A program made the position numbers and the translations under genes. Below the pieces are notes generated by a model. It had not been told where the DNA came from, ran no database searches, and saw only the letters and a program-made list of their open reading frames with translations. Below are positions 17,091 through 26,195 of a stretch of DNA of 64,000 nt, in pieces. The DNA comes from Bdellovibrio svalbardensis (GTDB lineage: Bacteria > Bdellovibrionota > Bdellovibrionia > Bdellovibrionales > Bdellovibrionaceae): NCBI RefSeq assembly GCF_029531655.1, contig NZ_JANRMI010000005.1, forward strand, positions 124,001 through 188,000. The letters run 5' to 3'. The stretch's first letter is position 1. Each line of letters opens with the position of its first letter.

Positions 17091-19124
17091 CTATTGTTGA
17101 GCCTGAGTTGCTACAGGTAAATACTTATCCCACTTACTCCAAACATTACTATTGTAACTCATGGGTAAGATGCGTGCAGCCGCTAACTTGCTATTTATCC
17201 CATTATATTTTTGACTAGCTTTCCTCAGCAAGACCGAGAACTCATTAAAATTACCTACAGAAGATATTTGCAAAGGTGAATTGATGCTTGTAAACGCTGA
17301 TCCAAACTTCAGCGCCCCAAATTTTATGTTAACATCTGGATTGAACAGCCCCGCAGCGCGATCTGTTGGATCTATTGCAACTCCGGACGCATTTACAAAC
17401 TTAAAGTCAGCCACCATATAGTAATGAACTACATGCATTAGGCCATAGCTAGATGCTACAATTGTTTGAGCAGTGAAGTTATAATCATCCGTATAAGGGT
17501 TTGCCTTTCCACTGCCACTCGTTTGATTTCCTTGTCCAAGGACTCCTCCTTGTGAAACAACTTTAATAGCAGAATTAGCAACAGCCGACGGAATCCAATT
17601 CTGCCTAGAGAACCCAAATCCGCCATCATTGTTATAAAAAAGAAGATCCGAGCATAACGCATTTCTCTTTTCAACAATTTCAAAATCATTTCCTAGATTC
17701 TGTACTAGGTTTTTTGACTTATAAAACACTCCATAAATTGATCGCGGATAAACTGATGATGGCGCTCTCAAAACAGTTGGACTCAAATCTTTAATCAATA
17801 GATCGCCGAACAGAACTCTATTCTTTGCCCCAATAGATGCTCCCAGCAAAGTTAAGTCTTTAAGCGGTTCATATCTAAACGATAAAGGATCAAACGTTCC
17901 GCCAGTCTCGTGATCTATAGTTGCTTTTAACATTTGCGGAGGTATCCCAAATTGGTGAGCATATTTTATTATTGATTGGTCATAGTTTGAGTTCCCGCCA
18001 AACTGAGCAGGAGACACGACATTAAGAGCCAAATTAAATTCTGTTCCAGATTGATCTTCGGCAACAATTTTAAGGTTCTCTGACCCCATATGCAAAGATA
18101 CCCATTGCTGATTTTCTGTGACTAATCCCGCATTAAACAATAATCCAAGATGATTCGGATATAGAGACTTTTCCGTATCAATTGCTGTTATAAAATTTAG
18201 ATTGCCGTTTAGAACAAATTTCGCTGGGATGATAGTACCATCAGCTTTTAACAAGGTAAGAGAAGAGACTGCCCCTAACGCAAATGAAATACTTCCACCA
18301 TCTTTAATTGAAATGATCTGAGGCGAACCAACAGCCACACCATTTCTGTTGAGAGTTTGATTGGCGATTTTATATCCACTCGCCTCTGCGGGCATTCGCC
18401 GGATATTTAAATAGCTCATAAGCAAAAAATTAAGATTGGTGTATGCATCCGAATATCCGCTTGTACTTGTCGGCCCAATTGAGATGACATCTAACGGTGT
18501 ATCGCAGCTTACTGATGCATTAAGAGAAGTTGAATCTGTTCTTAGTGGAGCGATATAGTTTATAGTAAGCCCAAACAGCCCATCCGAAACCCTTGAGACC
18601 ACATTTCCGACACTACTAAAACAAATTGGACGACGCCCCTTTCCTACTACTCTGATATCAACTGAACGAGGTGGGTAGGCGTTATAAACATTAAGTTGTG
18701 CTTCGTCCAATGAATTCGCAGTCGGAATTATCAGACCAAAGTTAAACTCTTTAATAGATTCGCTATTGGTCCGCACTATCTGACTATATGCCCCCTGCTC
18801 CCCCTCTGTATTTTTACATATTGGGTAGCCAGCAAAGTCTTCACTTGCATAATATTGTTCCGCAGTACAACGAACGATTATGCCAGAAATGTTTAGCCCG
18901 GTCTGGATATTCAAGTATGAGTTTGGCTGATACTTTGAAAGAGCTTGTAGTTGGGCCGACTTCTGAATTGGATTTGAAAACAATGTAGGATCGCTAAAGT
19001 TATATAGTATACTGTTCCCAATGTATGAAGGGTTCACAATGGGAATGTCGCCATCGGAAGCATGAACACTTGAAACAAGCAGATGCAACAAAAAGAAAAA
19101 CAGGTTACAAGAGAGTCTTTTCAT
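17091..19124 (-). CDS. Large secreted protein with lysozyme/lytic transglycosylase-like region
   Basis: The 677-residue protein starts with a signal peptide (about 1-23). Residues about 25-375 are beta-rich without a recognised family. From about 384 IIKYAHQFGIPPQMLKATI-DHETGG resembles the start of SLT/goose-lysozyme folds, with Glu406 as candidate catalytic acid. FDPLSFRYEP follows, and SSYGLMHVVHY about 160 residues later resembles the second SLT motif (GLMQ). The likely activity is cleavage of murein glycan strands; this rests on motifs only. GGAG lies 9 bp before the ATG at 19124. The AT-rich gene is followed after 17 bp by the acidic secreted protein gene, probably one operon. Confidence 0.7.
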   Translation of the reverse strand: MKRLSCNLFFFLLHLLVSSVHASDGDIPIVNPSYIGNSILYNFSDPTLFSNPIQKSAQLQALSKYQPNSYLNIQTGLNISGIIVRCTAEQYYASEDFAGYPICKNTEGEQGAYSQIVRTNSESIKEFNFGLIIPTANSLDEAQLNVYNAYPPRSVDIRVVGKGRRPICFSSVGNVVSRVSDGLFGLTINYIAPLRTDSTSLNASVSCDTPLDVISIGPTSTSGYSDAYTNLNFLLMSYLNIRRMPAEASGYKIANQTLNRNGVAVGSPQIISIKDGGSISFALGAVSSLTLLKADGTIIPAKFVLNGNLNFITAIDTEKSLYPNHLGLLFNAGLVTENQQWVSLHMGSENLKIVAEDQSGTEFNLALNVVSPAQFGGNSNYDQSIIKYAHQFGIPPQMLKATIDHETGGTFDPLSFRYEPLKDLTLLGASIGAKNRVLFGDLLIKDLSPTVLRAPSSVYPRSIYGVFYKSKNLVQNLGNDFEIVEKRNALCSDLLFYNNDGGFGFSRQNWIPSAVANSAIKVVSQGGVLGQGNQTSGSGKANPYTDDYNFTAQTIVASSYGLMHVVHYYMVADFKFVNASGVAIDPTDRAAGLFNPDVNIKFGALKFGSAFTSINSPLQISSVGNFNEFSVLLRKASQKYNGINSKLAAARILPMSYNSNVWSKWDKYLPVATQAQQ

Positions 19125-19377
19125 AAACAATCTCCACCATTAAATGGCCCAGAATTTATCGCCATAAACAGAAATTACTTAAGTCAAATAATATTGATCT
19201 CTAAACGAGGCACGTAGATTACACAAGTGACTAAATGTTTGGACGTTAAAATTCAGCCACCTGAACGTGTGGCCGATGAAAAGGGCGAATCTACCCCATT
19301 AAAGACTGTGATCGAATCACACAACGGACGAAAATATTTCGGCTTTTGCATTTTGACGACGGCTCCTCACCAGCCGC

Positions 19378-20460
19378 CTAGCGATAGTCGTGAAGATAGT
19401 CTATGCGTTCTGGAATCCAGGGTTCATGCGCCCCTTCCATTTCATAAACGCGCCCTTCAACAATAAGCTTCTCTTTCAGAGGAGCGACTGAAGGTTCATA
19501 GGATGGATAGAGCAATCCTTTTTCAACAAAGAAATTTCTCACTTCAAGATAGGCCGCCTGACCAAGCACTCCGCGACGAATGAATTCGTCGAAGCTCTTC
19601 ATGAGCTCTTCAGGCGTATAACCGTAGTTGTAAATCATGTCTTGAATCACAGAGTACAAACCATCCAAAGCAATGCGGCGATCCTGGAACAAGTCCAATG
19701 CCACTTGGAAAGTATTGTAAGTCGCTAAAGTTCTGCGCCCAAATTTCAAATAGTAATCAGGGTCTGTGTCCGTCGCGAGATTGATATAGATTTTCTCGAC
19801 CGGATCGTTCTCTGGAATGCTCGCTTGCAGCTCTAGAATTGTGTCCACCTGATCACCCGTCACATTGAGCTTTTCCAATGTCGTGCGAATCTCGTGCGCC
19901 CCCAAACGGCGGGAGCAAATATCCGAATACAAATTGTAGATGATCGCATCTGTCTCGCTGTCATCTCCCCAACAGATCTGGCGAACGTTTTCCCCTAAGC
20001 GCGTGCGCAGCTGCAACAATGCTTGCAGCTTATAACCAACTTGCTTGGTCAAACGCCAAAATCTTCCTGGGCGAATGTTGGCTAAGTTGTCTTTATAGAA
20101 ACAACCAAACGGTCTGATATTATCGAGAGCGAATTTTTCAGAAATTCGCTCTTCCAACTGCGGAGGCGATGCCGTGATAAAGTAAATCGGAAAATACATA
20201 TAGCCCTTTTGCGCTTTTCGATATTCCGAAAGAGATTGCAAAAGAGAATTAGTCCCGGGAACGTTTTTCTTGTTCAGAGCTTTTTCCAGAACCGTCGTCA
20301 GCAGACCTGACAAAGAGTCGATGGTGGTATCTAAATAAGTTTTGTCAAGATCCCACAAGAAGACCTCTTCATGACTCTTCTCCATGCCCTCAGAGACATA
20401 ACGGAAAAAAACCACATCACCATTCATTTCACTGCGTTCACGCCAGTCAGCCATGGGCAT
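19378..20460 (-). CDS. App1-type HAD-like phosphatase domain protein
   Basis: The 360-residue protein has the HAD motif FLWDLDKTYLDTT (DxDxT nucleophile) near residue 37, YFITASPP (motif II Ser/Thr) near 93, a Lys in GYKLQAL, and CWGDDSETDAIIY (acidic motif) near 170. This is the pattern of the App1/DUF2183 lipid-phosphatase-like group. The C-terminal half is helical and unassigned. No signal peptide, so cytoplasmic. It lies 43 bp downstream of the MepA-like gene. The phosphatidate-phosphatase activity of yeast App1 cannot be assumed here. Confidence 0.75.
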   Translation of the reverse strand: MPMADWRERSEMNGDVVFFRYVSEGMEKSHEEVFLWDLDKTYLDTTIDSLSGLLTTVLEKALNKKNVPGTNSLLQSLSEYRKAQKGYMYFPIYFITASPPQLEERISEKFALDNIRPFGCFYKDNLANIRPGRFWRLTKQVGYKLQALLQLRTRLGENVRQICWGDDSETDAIIYNLYSDICSRRLGAHEIRTTLEKLNVTGDQVDTILELQASIPENDPVEKIYINLATDTDPDYYLKFGRRTLATYNTFQVALDLFQDRRIALDGLYSVIQDMIYNYGYTPEELMKSFDEFIRRGVLGQAAYLEVRNFFVEKGLLYPSYEPSVAPLKEKLIVEGRVYEMEGAHEPWIPERIDYLHDYR

Positions 20461-20503
20461 ATACTCTCAATGAATTGGAAAGATAGCAACTATTCTGGCA
20501 AGG

Positions 20504-21949
20504 TTAGAAGCAGCCCGTTCCCGGGGCTGGATCCGCCATTTGACGACAACGAACCTGAGTTTTTGAGCATTTCACTCGCAAATGGAAGTGATTGTAGTGA
20601 TTCTTTTCGGGACGCAAACGACGGAGCAGCTCATAGGCATCGCCTTCTGTTTGCCCTTCTTTGATTTCACCATTCTTAATGGCAATCTGACATAGCGCTG
20701 ACTTCAAAGTTTGGTGAATAAAAATACGATCCACATATTTCGTGCTGATGGCACTCTTAAACAACTTCCACTGCTCTTCAGGCATCCAACTGACGACTGG
20801 CTTTCCTGACTTACCAGCCTGGAGGGCCGAGAATAAGTTGCCCTGAATTTTTGCGTCTCGGAAATAGAATGCGATGTCAACATCCAGACCATTCTGATGA
20901 GAAGCGTGCGAACCAAGCTTGCCACCGGTTTTTCTGGAGAGGTCTCCGATCGGCAACGCATAATTTGGAATCAGCTTTTTAGTAAACTCACCCATTTTAG
21001 CGATCAAATAAACCAACTCAATGGATCCGAAATATCTTTCACGTTGCGGATTCACGATATGGAATCCTGCGGGACGATTTGCGATTTCATAAGCTAAAAG
21101 ATTCGTCGCTTTTTCCAAACGCCCCGCCGTCACCGGACCAATCACCTGATCCAATTTAGATCGCGTTGATGTTTTTGTTTTATCAGAATTTTGCGGTTCT
21201 AAAATCTTCTCGATATCGCCTTGAATATCACCCACGTAGCGGCCGTTAGCCTCGAGCTCACCGCCACCCTCATCAACTTCATCTTCGCCATCAGGAATTT
21301 CCGGCGTCGTTTTTACTTCTGTTTTTTTAGGATCCGTCTTTTTGTCTTCTGGTTTTGTATCTGGTTTCTTCGGCTCTGACGGCGCTGCAGGCACACTGGG
21401 CTTCGTCGGAGCCGTTGCACCCGGTTTGGTTGGCGTTGTTGGTTTTTCTTGTTCTTTCCCAGGAACTGGGTAAGCCGGAGTCTCGTGCGACTCTACCTGA
21501 TGGTGATAAACTTTCTCACGATATTGAATGTAGATATCAATGAATGAGCTTGTGCACTGATTGTCTTTACCCAAGCAAGTCGCCTTAACACCCATTTTCA
21601 CATCGGGCGGCAAAGCCGGCTGATTCGCACCGGCCTTCATCACCACAAATCCGTCGCGATCGGACTGCCCTTCCAGATCCACTTCGACAACGAAAGGATT
21701 TGTGCCGTCAATTGGTCTGACATTGATTTTACCACGCAAGAACAAGCCTTTTTTAGAGCTGTCATATTGCGTGACCATATCCTTCACTTCTGTCGCACCA
21801 TGCACGACAGAGTAATTGCCTTCCTGAGAAACTGTTGGTGCTGGAGGTGAATAAGTGGTCGTGACAGACGTCTGCTCATCCTTGCTACCAGGAGCACAGG
21901 CTGAGAGGAACAACGCAAAAAATAGAAAAGGCCAACAGACGATCTTCAT
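20504..21949 (-). CDS. MepA-like murein endopeptidase, lipoprotein
   Basis: The 481-residue precursor has a lipobox (LFLSAC, Cys18). Residues 25-155 are a beta domain without family. A Pro/Lys/Thr-rich linker spans about 160-235, and the catalytic part about 235-475. GSHASHQNGLDVDIAF (His348, His351, Asp356/358) and, near the end, HYNHFHLRVKC supply the zinc ligands and active residues of penicillin-insensitive murein endopeptidase, which cuts D-Ala-mDAP cross-links. The typical MepA is about 270 residues and not lipidated, so this one has an added N-terminal half. The start codon lies at the top of a strong hairpin (21928-21960). Whether it acts on the own or prey wall is unknown. Confidence 0.85.
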   Translation of the reverse strand: MKIVCWPFLFFALFLSACAPGSKDEQTSVTTTYSPPAPTVSQEGNYSVVHGATEVKDMVTQYDSSKKGLFLRGKINVRPIDGTNPFVVEVDLEGQSDRDGFVVMKAGANQPALPPDVKMGVKATCLGKDNQCTSSFIDIYIQYREKVYHHQVESHETPAYPVPGKEQEKPTTPTKPGATAPTKPSVPAAPSEPKKPDTKPEDKKTDPKKTEVKTTPEIPDGEDEVDEGGGELEANGRYVGDIQGDIEKILEPQNSDKTKTSTRSKLDQVIGPVTAGRLEKATNLLAYEIANRPAGFHIVNPQRERYFGSIELVYLIAKMGEFTKKLIPNYALPIGDLSRKTGGKLGSHASHQNGLDVDIAFYFRDAKIQGNLFSALQAGKSGKPVVSWMPEEQWKLFKSAISTKYVDRIFIHQTLKSALCQIAIKNGEIKEGQTEGDAYELLRRLRPEKNHYNHFHLRVKCSKTQVRCRQMADPAPGTGCF

Positions 21950-21960
21950 CTGTTGGCCTT
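21928..21960 (-). promoter_or_regulatory. 12-bp hairpin enclosing ribosome site and start codon of the MepA-like gene
   Basis: AAGGCCAACAGA (21928-21939) and TCTGTTGGCCTT (21949-21960) are perfectly complementary with a 9-nt loop. Read on the minus strand the first arm holds AAGG, the only candidate ribosome site. The ATG lies at the stem/loop border, the second arm is codons 4-8, and TTTTCTATTTTTTG follows. It could act as a translation lock and/or as a terminator for the upstream 724-residue protein gene. Confidence 0.65.
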
Positions 21961-22054
21961 ATTTGCAGAAACCATGCTGCTTCTATTACAATTTAGAAGC
22001 TTTAAGGACATCTGGGGGTGTCAAACTTCCTGACACTGCCCCAGTTTGGTGCTC

Positions 22055-24229
22055 TTAAAGAGACGGCTGAGGGCAAGCCAAAGCATCAACTTTAGACTTC
22101 AAAAGAAGCGCCCACTCAGATGTATGCTCTTTCACCAAAGTATTTTTCATCTGTTGCAAAGTCGACTCGTTTACATAAGTCCCACCGAAAGCGGCTTGAA
22201 CTGTTTGACCACCACGGCACATTTGCACAAGAACGCGGTCTTCCTGGCGGTTGTCGTAGATGTACGGCTCAATCATGCTACAGAATGATTCCAATGCGGA
22301 AAGATGGTCCACGGCTGCCGTCCAGCGATTCCAGACGTCTTGAAGTTCACGGCATGAGTTCGTGTACTCAACTGTTCCTCGTTTCAATGTCGTCGGATTG
22401 TAAAGTCTTAACTGGTAAGCATCATCCCAATCTTTATCAATCTGTTTTCTATTCACCAACATGACTCCCAATGATGTGTTCATTGGATCCTGACCCGATT
22501 TGGTCGTTGCATAAGCTTTGTTACGAACGCTGATCAAACCTTCTTTGAATTTCGTCACAGACGAACGGTGCAAACCTTGAGTGTAATTGAACCAAGCCAT
22601 CACTGGAGAATTAATTCCCATCACACGTTGACCGAAGAGACCCGCACGAAGACGATCCATCTCTGCATCGATTTCAGATTGGGTGAAGCTGGTTGCATAC
22701 TTCTTCAAGTTGTCCAATGAACCAGTTACACGCTCCGCTTGCAGTTGTTTCTGATTCAATGCTACCAAGTGAGATTGGAATTGGTTGTAATCAGGACTTG
22801 CCTTCAACTCTTTATCCAACTTGTCTTGAGCCAATTTCACGATACGTTTTGCCAAACCTGCAGATTGCTCAACAGTTTCAACAAACGATTTGGTCGCTTT
22901 CGCGCAACCAGAGAAATCTGAATTGATTGTGAACTGTGTATTCGCAAATTGGTTCAAGCTATTCACTGCGATCATGCCTGAGAATTTCAAAGCACGAGCT
23001 TCAGCAATGCTTGTTGAACCGTATGCGATCATCGCCTTATCAACGCTTGCAAGCATCGTATTTACATAGGAACCTGGCTCTTGAGTCATTGATGCCAATT
23101 GGATACCGATTTGGCAAATCTTGATATCATCTGAAGTGCTCGTCACGAAGGCTTTGTCCATGGACAACTGTGCGACTGCATTACTCAGGTCATTGTCAAT
23201 TTCCAACGAAGTATTGCTCAAAGCATTTTTTCTGCTCACGAGGTTATTCAACGGCTTAGACAAGCTGTTGATGCGAGCACTGAATGTTCTTTGTGAAGCA
23301 CTGATCTCTTTAGAGATTTTGCTGACTTGCTCATCACGGTTTTTGATCAGGAATTTATACTTTTGATCAAGACGAATGAATTGGCAGGTGTTCTCAACAA
23401 CTGCGCGACGAACTTGCGCATCATTGATCTTCGTTGAATTCTCCGTCACGATTTTGTTCATAGAGCTCAAAGCCCCGGTGATCACAGAACCACCCACGAT
23501 GAATGGGATCGCCGCTGTTCCGCCCGTCATCGTTGCTGCCATCAAAGCGTAAGGAGTCAAACCGTTGACGATGTCGTTCAAGGCCAAAGCAACTTGACCA
23601 CCGCTCATTTGATCGCGGCAGTTTTTATTCATCAAATCGGTACTTGCGAATGTTGTCGCCAAAGAATTGGCGGCGCGAATTGCCACGTCGACGTTATTTA
23701 CGATGGTCGCAGCATTTTCTGGCTGAACAGAATCTGGATTTTCAAGGAAACCTTGCAAGGCCTTCACAGCATCAGAAATCTTCTTATTGTTATCCTGAAC
23801 CCCTTGAACATTGATACCGCTATTGCCACCACAAGAAGGCGATCCCACAGCTTGATTCAACGAATTCACTGCGCTCAGGATATCTGCCGTCTCGGTGTTC
23901 TCGAAGAGATTACAGCGGAATTCACCTTTAAGGCCTGACTCTTTAGGATTCGCGCCAGACCCTGGTTTTTGCGAGCCACCTGTGCTGCCACCCGAGCCAC
24001 CACCAGGAGAAGCGCTGCCACCCTGACTGCCGCCTACTGGAATCCGTGGTTGCGTTGGGAAAAGATCATCAACCGAAGTCCCGGTTGACGGAGACGTTTC
24101 AATTGGAAAAAGACTGGAATCAATGTCACCAATCTTTACTTGAACCGCAGACGCTTTCGCTGCGTGAACTTGTAGAGTTTGGAACTGGATAAGAGTGATC
24201 ATGGCCAAGCCCAATCGACCCCATTTCAT
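22055..24229 (-). CDS. Large secreted Cys-rich helical protein of unknown function
   Basis: The 724-residue protein has a signal peptide (about 1-23), a Gly/Ser-rich hinge (66-93), and then a mostly helical body. It has ten cysteines after the signal peptide, an even number that fits disulfides in the periplasm. Residues about 212-257 form a long apolar stretch (e.g. YALMAATMTGGTAAIPFIVG) between polar helices. A long coiled-coil-like part follows (about 290-350). No family recognised. The layout, a buried hydrophobic hairpin between long helices, recalls alpha-helical pore-forming proteins, but this is only an impression. GGAG sits before the ATG at 24229. The MepA-like gene follows on the same strand. 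Confidence 0.75.
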   Translation of the reverse strand: MKWGRLGLAMITLIQFQTLQVHAAKASAVQVKIGDIDSSLFPIETSPSTGTSVDDLFPTQPRIPVGGSQGGSASPGGGSGGSTGGSQKPGSGANPKESGLKGEFRCNLFENTETADILSAVNSLNQAVGSPSCGGNSGINVQGVQDNNKKISDAVKALQGFLENPDSVQPENAATIVNNVDVAIRAANSLATTFASTDLMNKNCRDQMSGGQVALALNDIVNGLTPYALMAATMTGGTAAIPFIVGGSVITGALSSMNKIVTENSTKINDAQVRRAVVENTCQFIRLDQKYKFLIKNRDEQVSKISKEISASQRTFSARINSLSKPLNNLVSRKNALSNTSLEIDNDLSNAVAQLSMDKAFVTSTSDDIKICQIGIQLASMTQEPGSYVNTMLASVDKAMIAYGSTSIAEARALKFSGMIAVNSLNQFANTQFTINSDFSGCAKATKSFVETVEQSAGLAKRIVKLAQDKLDKELKASPDYNQFQSHLVALNQKQLQAERVTGSLDNLKKYATSFTQSEIDAEMDRLRAGLFGQRVMGINSPVMAWFNYTQGLHRSSVTKFKEGLISVRNKAYATTKSGQDPMNTSLGVMLVNRKQIDKDWDDAYQLRLYNPTTLKRGTVEYTNSCRELQDVWNRWTAAVDHLSALESFCSMIEPYIYDNRQEDRVLVQMCRGGQTVQAAFGGTYVNESTLQQMKNTLVKEHTSEWALLLKSKVDALACPQPSL

Positions 24230-24396
24230 ACGTACTCCTTGCAAAGGTTTCTAATCCGCGAAATCCTGTGCAGAGAAGATGCCAAGCACCTACCTCCCCT
24301 GTAGTGGCGATGATCCACTGGAAGGGTGTATGCATTTTAGACAGTTTGGAAAAATTAACTTTATGGATTTAGTTCTTGAGCCCTAATTCTTAAGCC

Positions 24397-25248
24397 CTAA
24401 TTCTTTAGATAGTCGAGAACCCGCGCACGCAGCTCACCGTTATTCAATTCATAGAGATCGCCATGATGCCCACCCGGGATCATCCAAATTTCCTTCGGAG
24501 CTTTCGCTTGAGCGAACATCTCTTGGGAACTTACCGGCTCCACCGCGGGATCATCTGTTCCATGAAGGAAAAGCATCGGAATCGGCGAGATCTGATCTAT
24601 CGGTTCTGGAGAATACTGGTCACTGACAAAAACATAGGTGACTGGCTGCAACCACCAGGTAAACCACTGACGACTCAAGACCCGGCGGGACATCTTTTGA
24701 TAAGAAGAGAAGCTGCCATCAATGATCACACAACGCACAGGAATAGAGGCTTTGATTTCCTCTACCGCCTTCATTGCGATCGCGCCTCCTAGACTATGTC
24801 CATATATAATAAGAGGCCGCTTTTCCTTCTTTTCGTGCAACCACTCCGCTGCAGCAATCCCCGACTCCACCGTACTTTGTGGATTGGGTTTCCCTGTCGA
24901 CAGGCCATATCCCGGGTAATCAAAAATGAAATAGTTGTAACCGTTATCAGGCAACCAACGCAGCATCAAAAAATGCGAAGTCAGATTTTCGGCATTACCG
25001 TGAAAAAACAAAACAGTGCCCTTGGTCTCCTTCATCGTTGAAGGAAAATACCAACCATGGATCTTATTTCCAGACAGGGTCGACAGAAAAACATCATCGT
25101 ACTTCATATTGATTTTTGCCGGATCGAATATCTTTTGATTCATCGGCATATAGAAGAAGCTCTGACATCCCGCCAGAAGAAGTAACGCACTACATAAAAA
25201 AATACAGCGTTTCAAAAAGGTACGGCGTACCTTCGAAATTTTCGTCAT
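24397..25248 (-). CDS. Alpha/beta hydrolase, lipoprotein
   Basis: A serine hydrolase of about 284 residues with LLLLAGC lipobox, the oxyanion stretch LFFHGNAENLT, nucleophile YGHSLGGA, acid LHGTDDPAVEP and final GGHHGDLYEL (catalytic His). It resembles BEM46/YfhR-type hydrolases. Substrate unknown. The start is uncertain: the ATG at 25248 has no ribosome site and lies 6 bp from the divergent corA start. A TTG at 25215 would give MKRCIFLCSALLLLAGC, a more usual lipoprotein signal, and would leave the 19-bp repeat outside the gene. A 13-bp direct repeat (AGCCCTAATTCTT) spans the stop codon (24379-24405). Confidence 0.85.
   Translation of the reverse strand: MTKISKVRRTFLKRCIFLCSALLLLAGCQSFFYMPMNQKIFDPAKINMKYDDVFLSTLSGNKIHGWYFPSTMKETKGTVLFFHGNAENLTSHFLMLRWLPDNGYNYFIFDYPGYGLSTGKPNPQSTVESGIAAAEWLHEKKEKRPLIIYGHSLGGAIAMKAVEEIKASIPVRCVIIDGSFSSYQKMSRRVLSRQWFTWWLQPVTYVFVSDQYSPEPIDQISPIPMLFLHGTDDPAVEPVSSQEMFAQAKAPKEIWMIPGGHHGDLYELNNGELRARVLDYLKN
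25213..25231 (-). repeat. Dispersed 19-bp palindromic repeat, copy 2
   Basis: CAAAAAGGTACGGCGTACC, identical to 762-780. It lies either inside the first codons of the hydrolase gene or just upstream of it, depending on the start used. Confidence 0.7.
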
Positions 25249-25254
25249 ACTTGA

Positions 25255-26187
25255 ATGATGAAGCGATTTGAACATCAATGGCAAGATTTTAAATGGACCG
25301 ATATTGAATCCCCGACACAGGAGGATTTTGTTCGCTTAGCTGAAGAGTTTGAAATTCCTTTTCAGCCACTGGCGACCTCTTTGGATTCCGAGCATCTGCC
25401 AAAGTTTCTGACTCTCAGTGAATCCGTCAGCTTCATGATTTTGCGCCTTTATGATGTAACCGCAAAACACCAGGCTGGAACTATGCAGGATCTTTCTACG
25501 AAGTTGATCCTTTTCTTTGGTAAAGACTTTTTGCTGACCATTCATCGTATGCCGCTGGAGTGTATTGAAGAGAAAAAAATGAAGTGTTCATTCGAGCAAT
25601 TGAGCTTGGATGGTTTGATCAAATCACTCTTTATCAAAGTGATCGCAACCTATGACAAACCCCTCGATGAAGTTGAGTCGAAAACACAGGTTATTGAAAG
25701 TCGGGTCTTCACTTTGCGTCGCCGAAACATCTTACGCGAAGGATATCTGATCAAGCGTAGAACCTCCGTCTTCAAAAAAATATTTAAATTCACAACAGAT
25801 GTTCTGAATAAGCTGCAGACAGTTCCAGGTCACGCATTTCAGGATATGGAAGAGACCCGCGAACCCCTCGAGAAGTACTCCTTCTATGCAGACAGCATCT
25901 ATGAAGATATCACCGGCCTTTTAAACCTGCATCTTTCATTGATGTCGCAAAAGACCAACGAGGCTTCTTATAAAACCAACGAAATCATGCGCATCTTAAC
26001 GGTCGTTTCGATTTTCTTCCTTCCTTTGAATTTTATCGCTGGTGTTTATGGAATGAACTTCGAACACATGCCTGAACTAAAAATAGAACAAGGCTATCAC
26101 ATGACCTTGCTTGCGATGTTCTTAATTGCGGTTGCAATCTTTGCGTGGATCTACAAAAAAGGATGGCTCACCAAAGACGACCTTTGA
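25255..26187 (+). CDS. corA: CorA-family divalent cation transporter
   Basis: Channel-like transporter for Mg2+ or related ions. The 310-residue protein has a large cytoplasmic N-terminal domain with the long stalk helix and two C-terminal membrane helices (about 250-269 and 282-302). The signature YGMNF follows the first helix; the usual loop Glu follows in MPELK. Two start codons stand in tandem (ATGATG) with no clear ribosome site. The ion cannot be told from sequence. The 3' end meets the convergent methyltransferase gene after 8 bp. Confidence 0.9.
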   Translation: MMKRFEHQWQDFKWTDIESPTQEDFVRLAEEFEIPFQPLATSLDSEHLPKFLTLSESVSFMILRLYDVTAKHQAGTMQDLSTKLILFFGKDFLLTIHRMPLECIEEKKMKCSFEQLSLDGLIKSLFIKVIATYDKPLDEVESKTQVIESRVFTLRRRNILREGYLIKRRTSVFKKIFKFTTDVLNKLQTVPGHAFQDMEETREPLEKYSFYADSIYEDITGLLNLHLSLMSQKTNEASYKTNEIMRILTVVSIFFLPLNFIAGVYGMNFEHMPELKIEQGYHMTLLAMFLIAVAIFAWIYKKGWLTKDDL

Positions 26188-26195
26188 GATCATCT

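Noticed and set aside
19227-19466. A 79-residue open frame on the plus strand between two minus genes
   Set aside because: No ribosome site or motif, and a third of it runs into the App1-like gene on the other strand.
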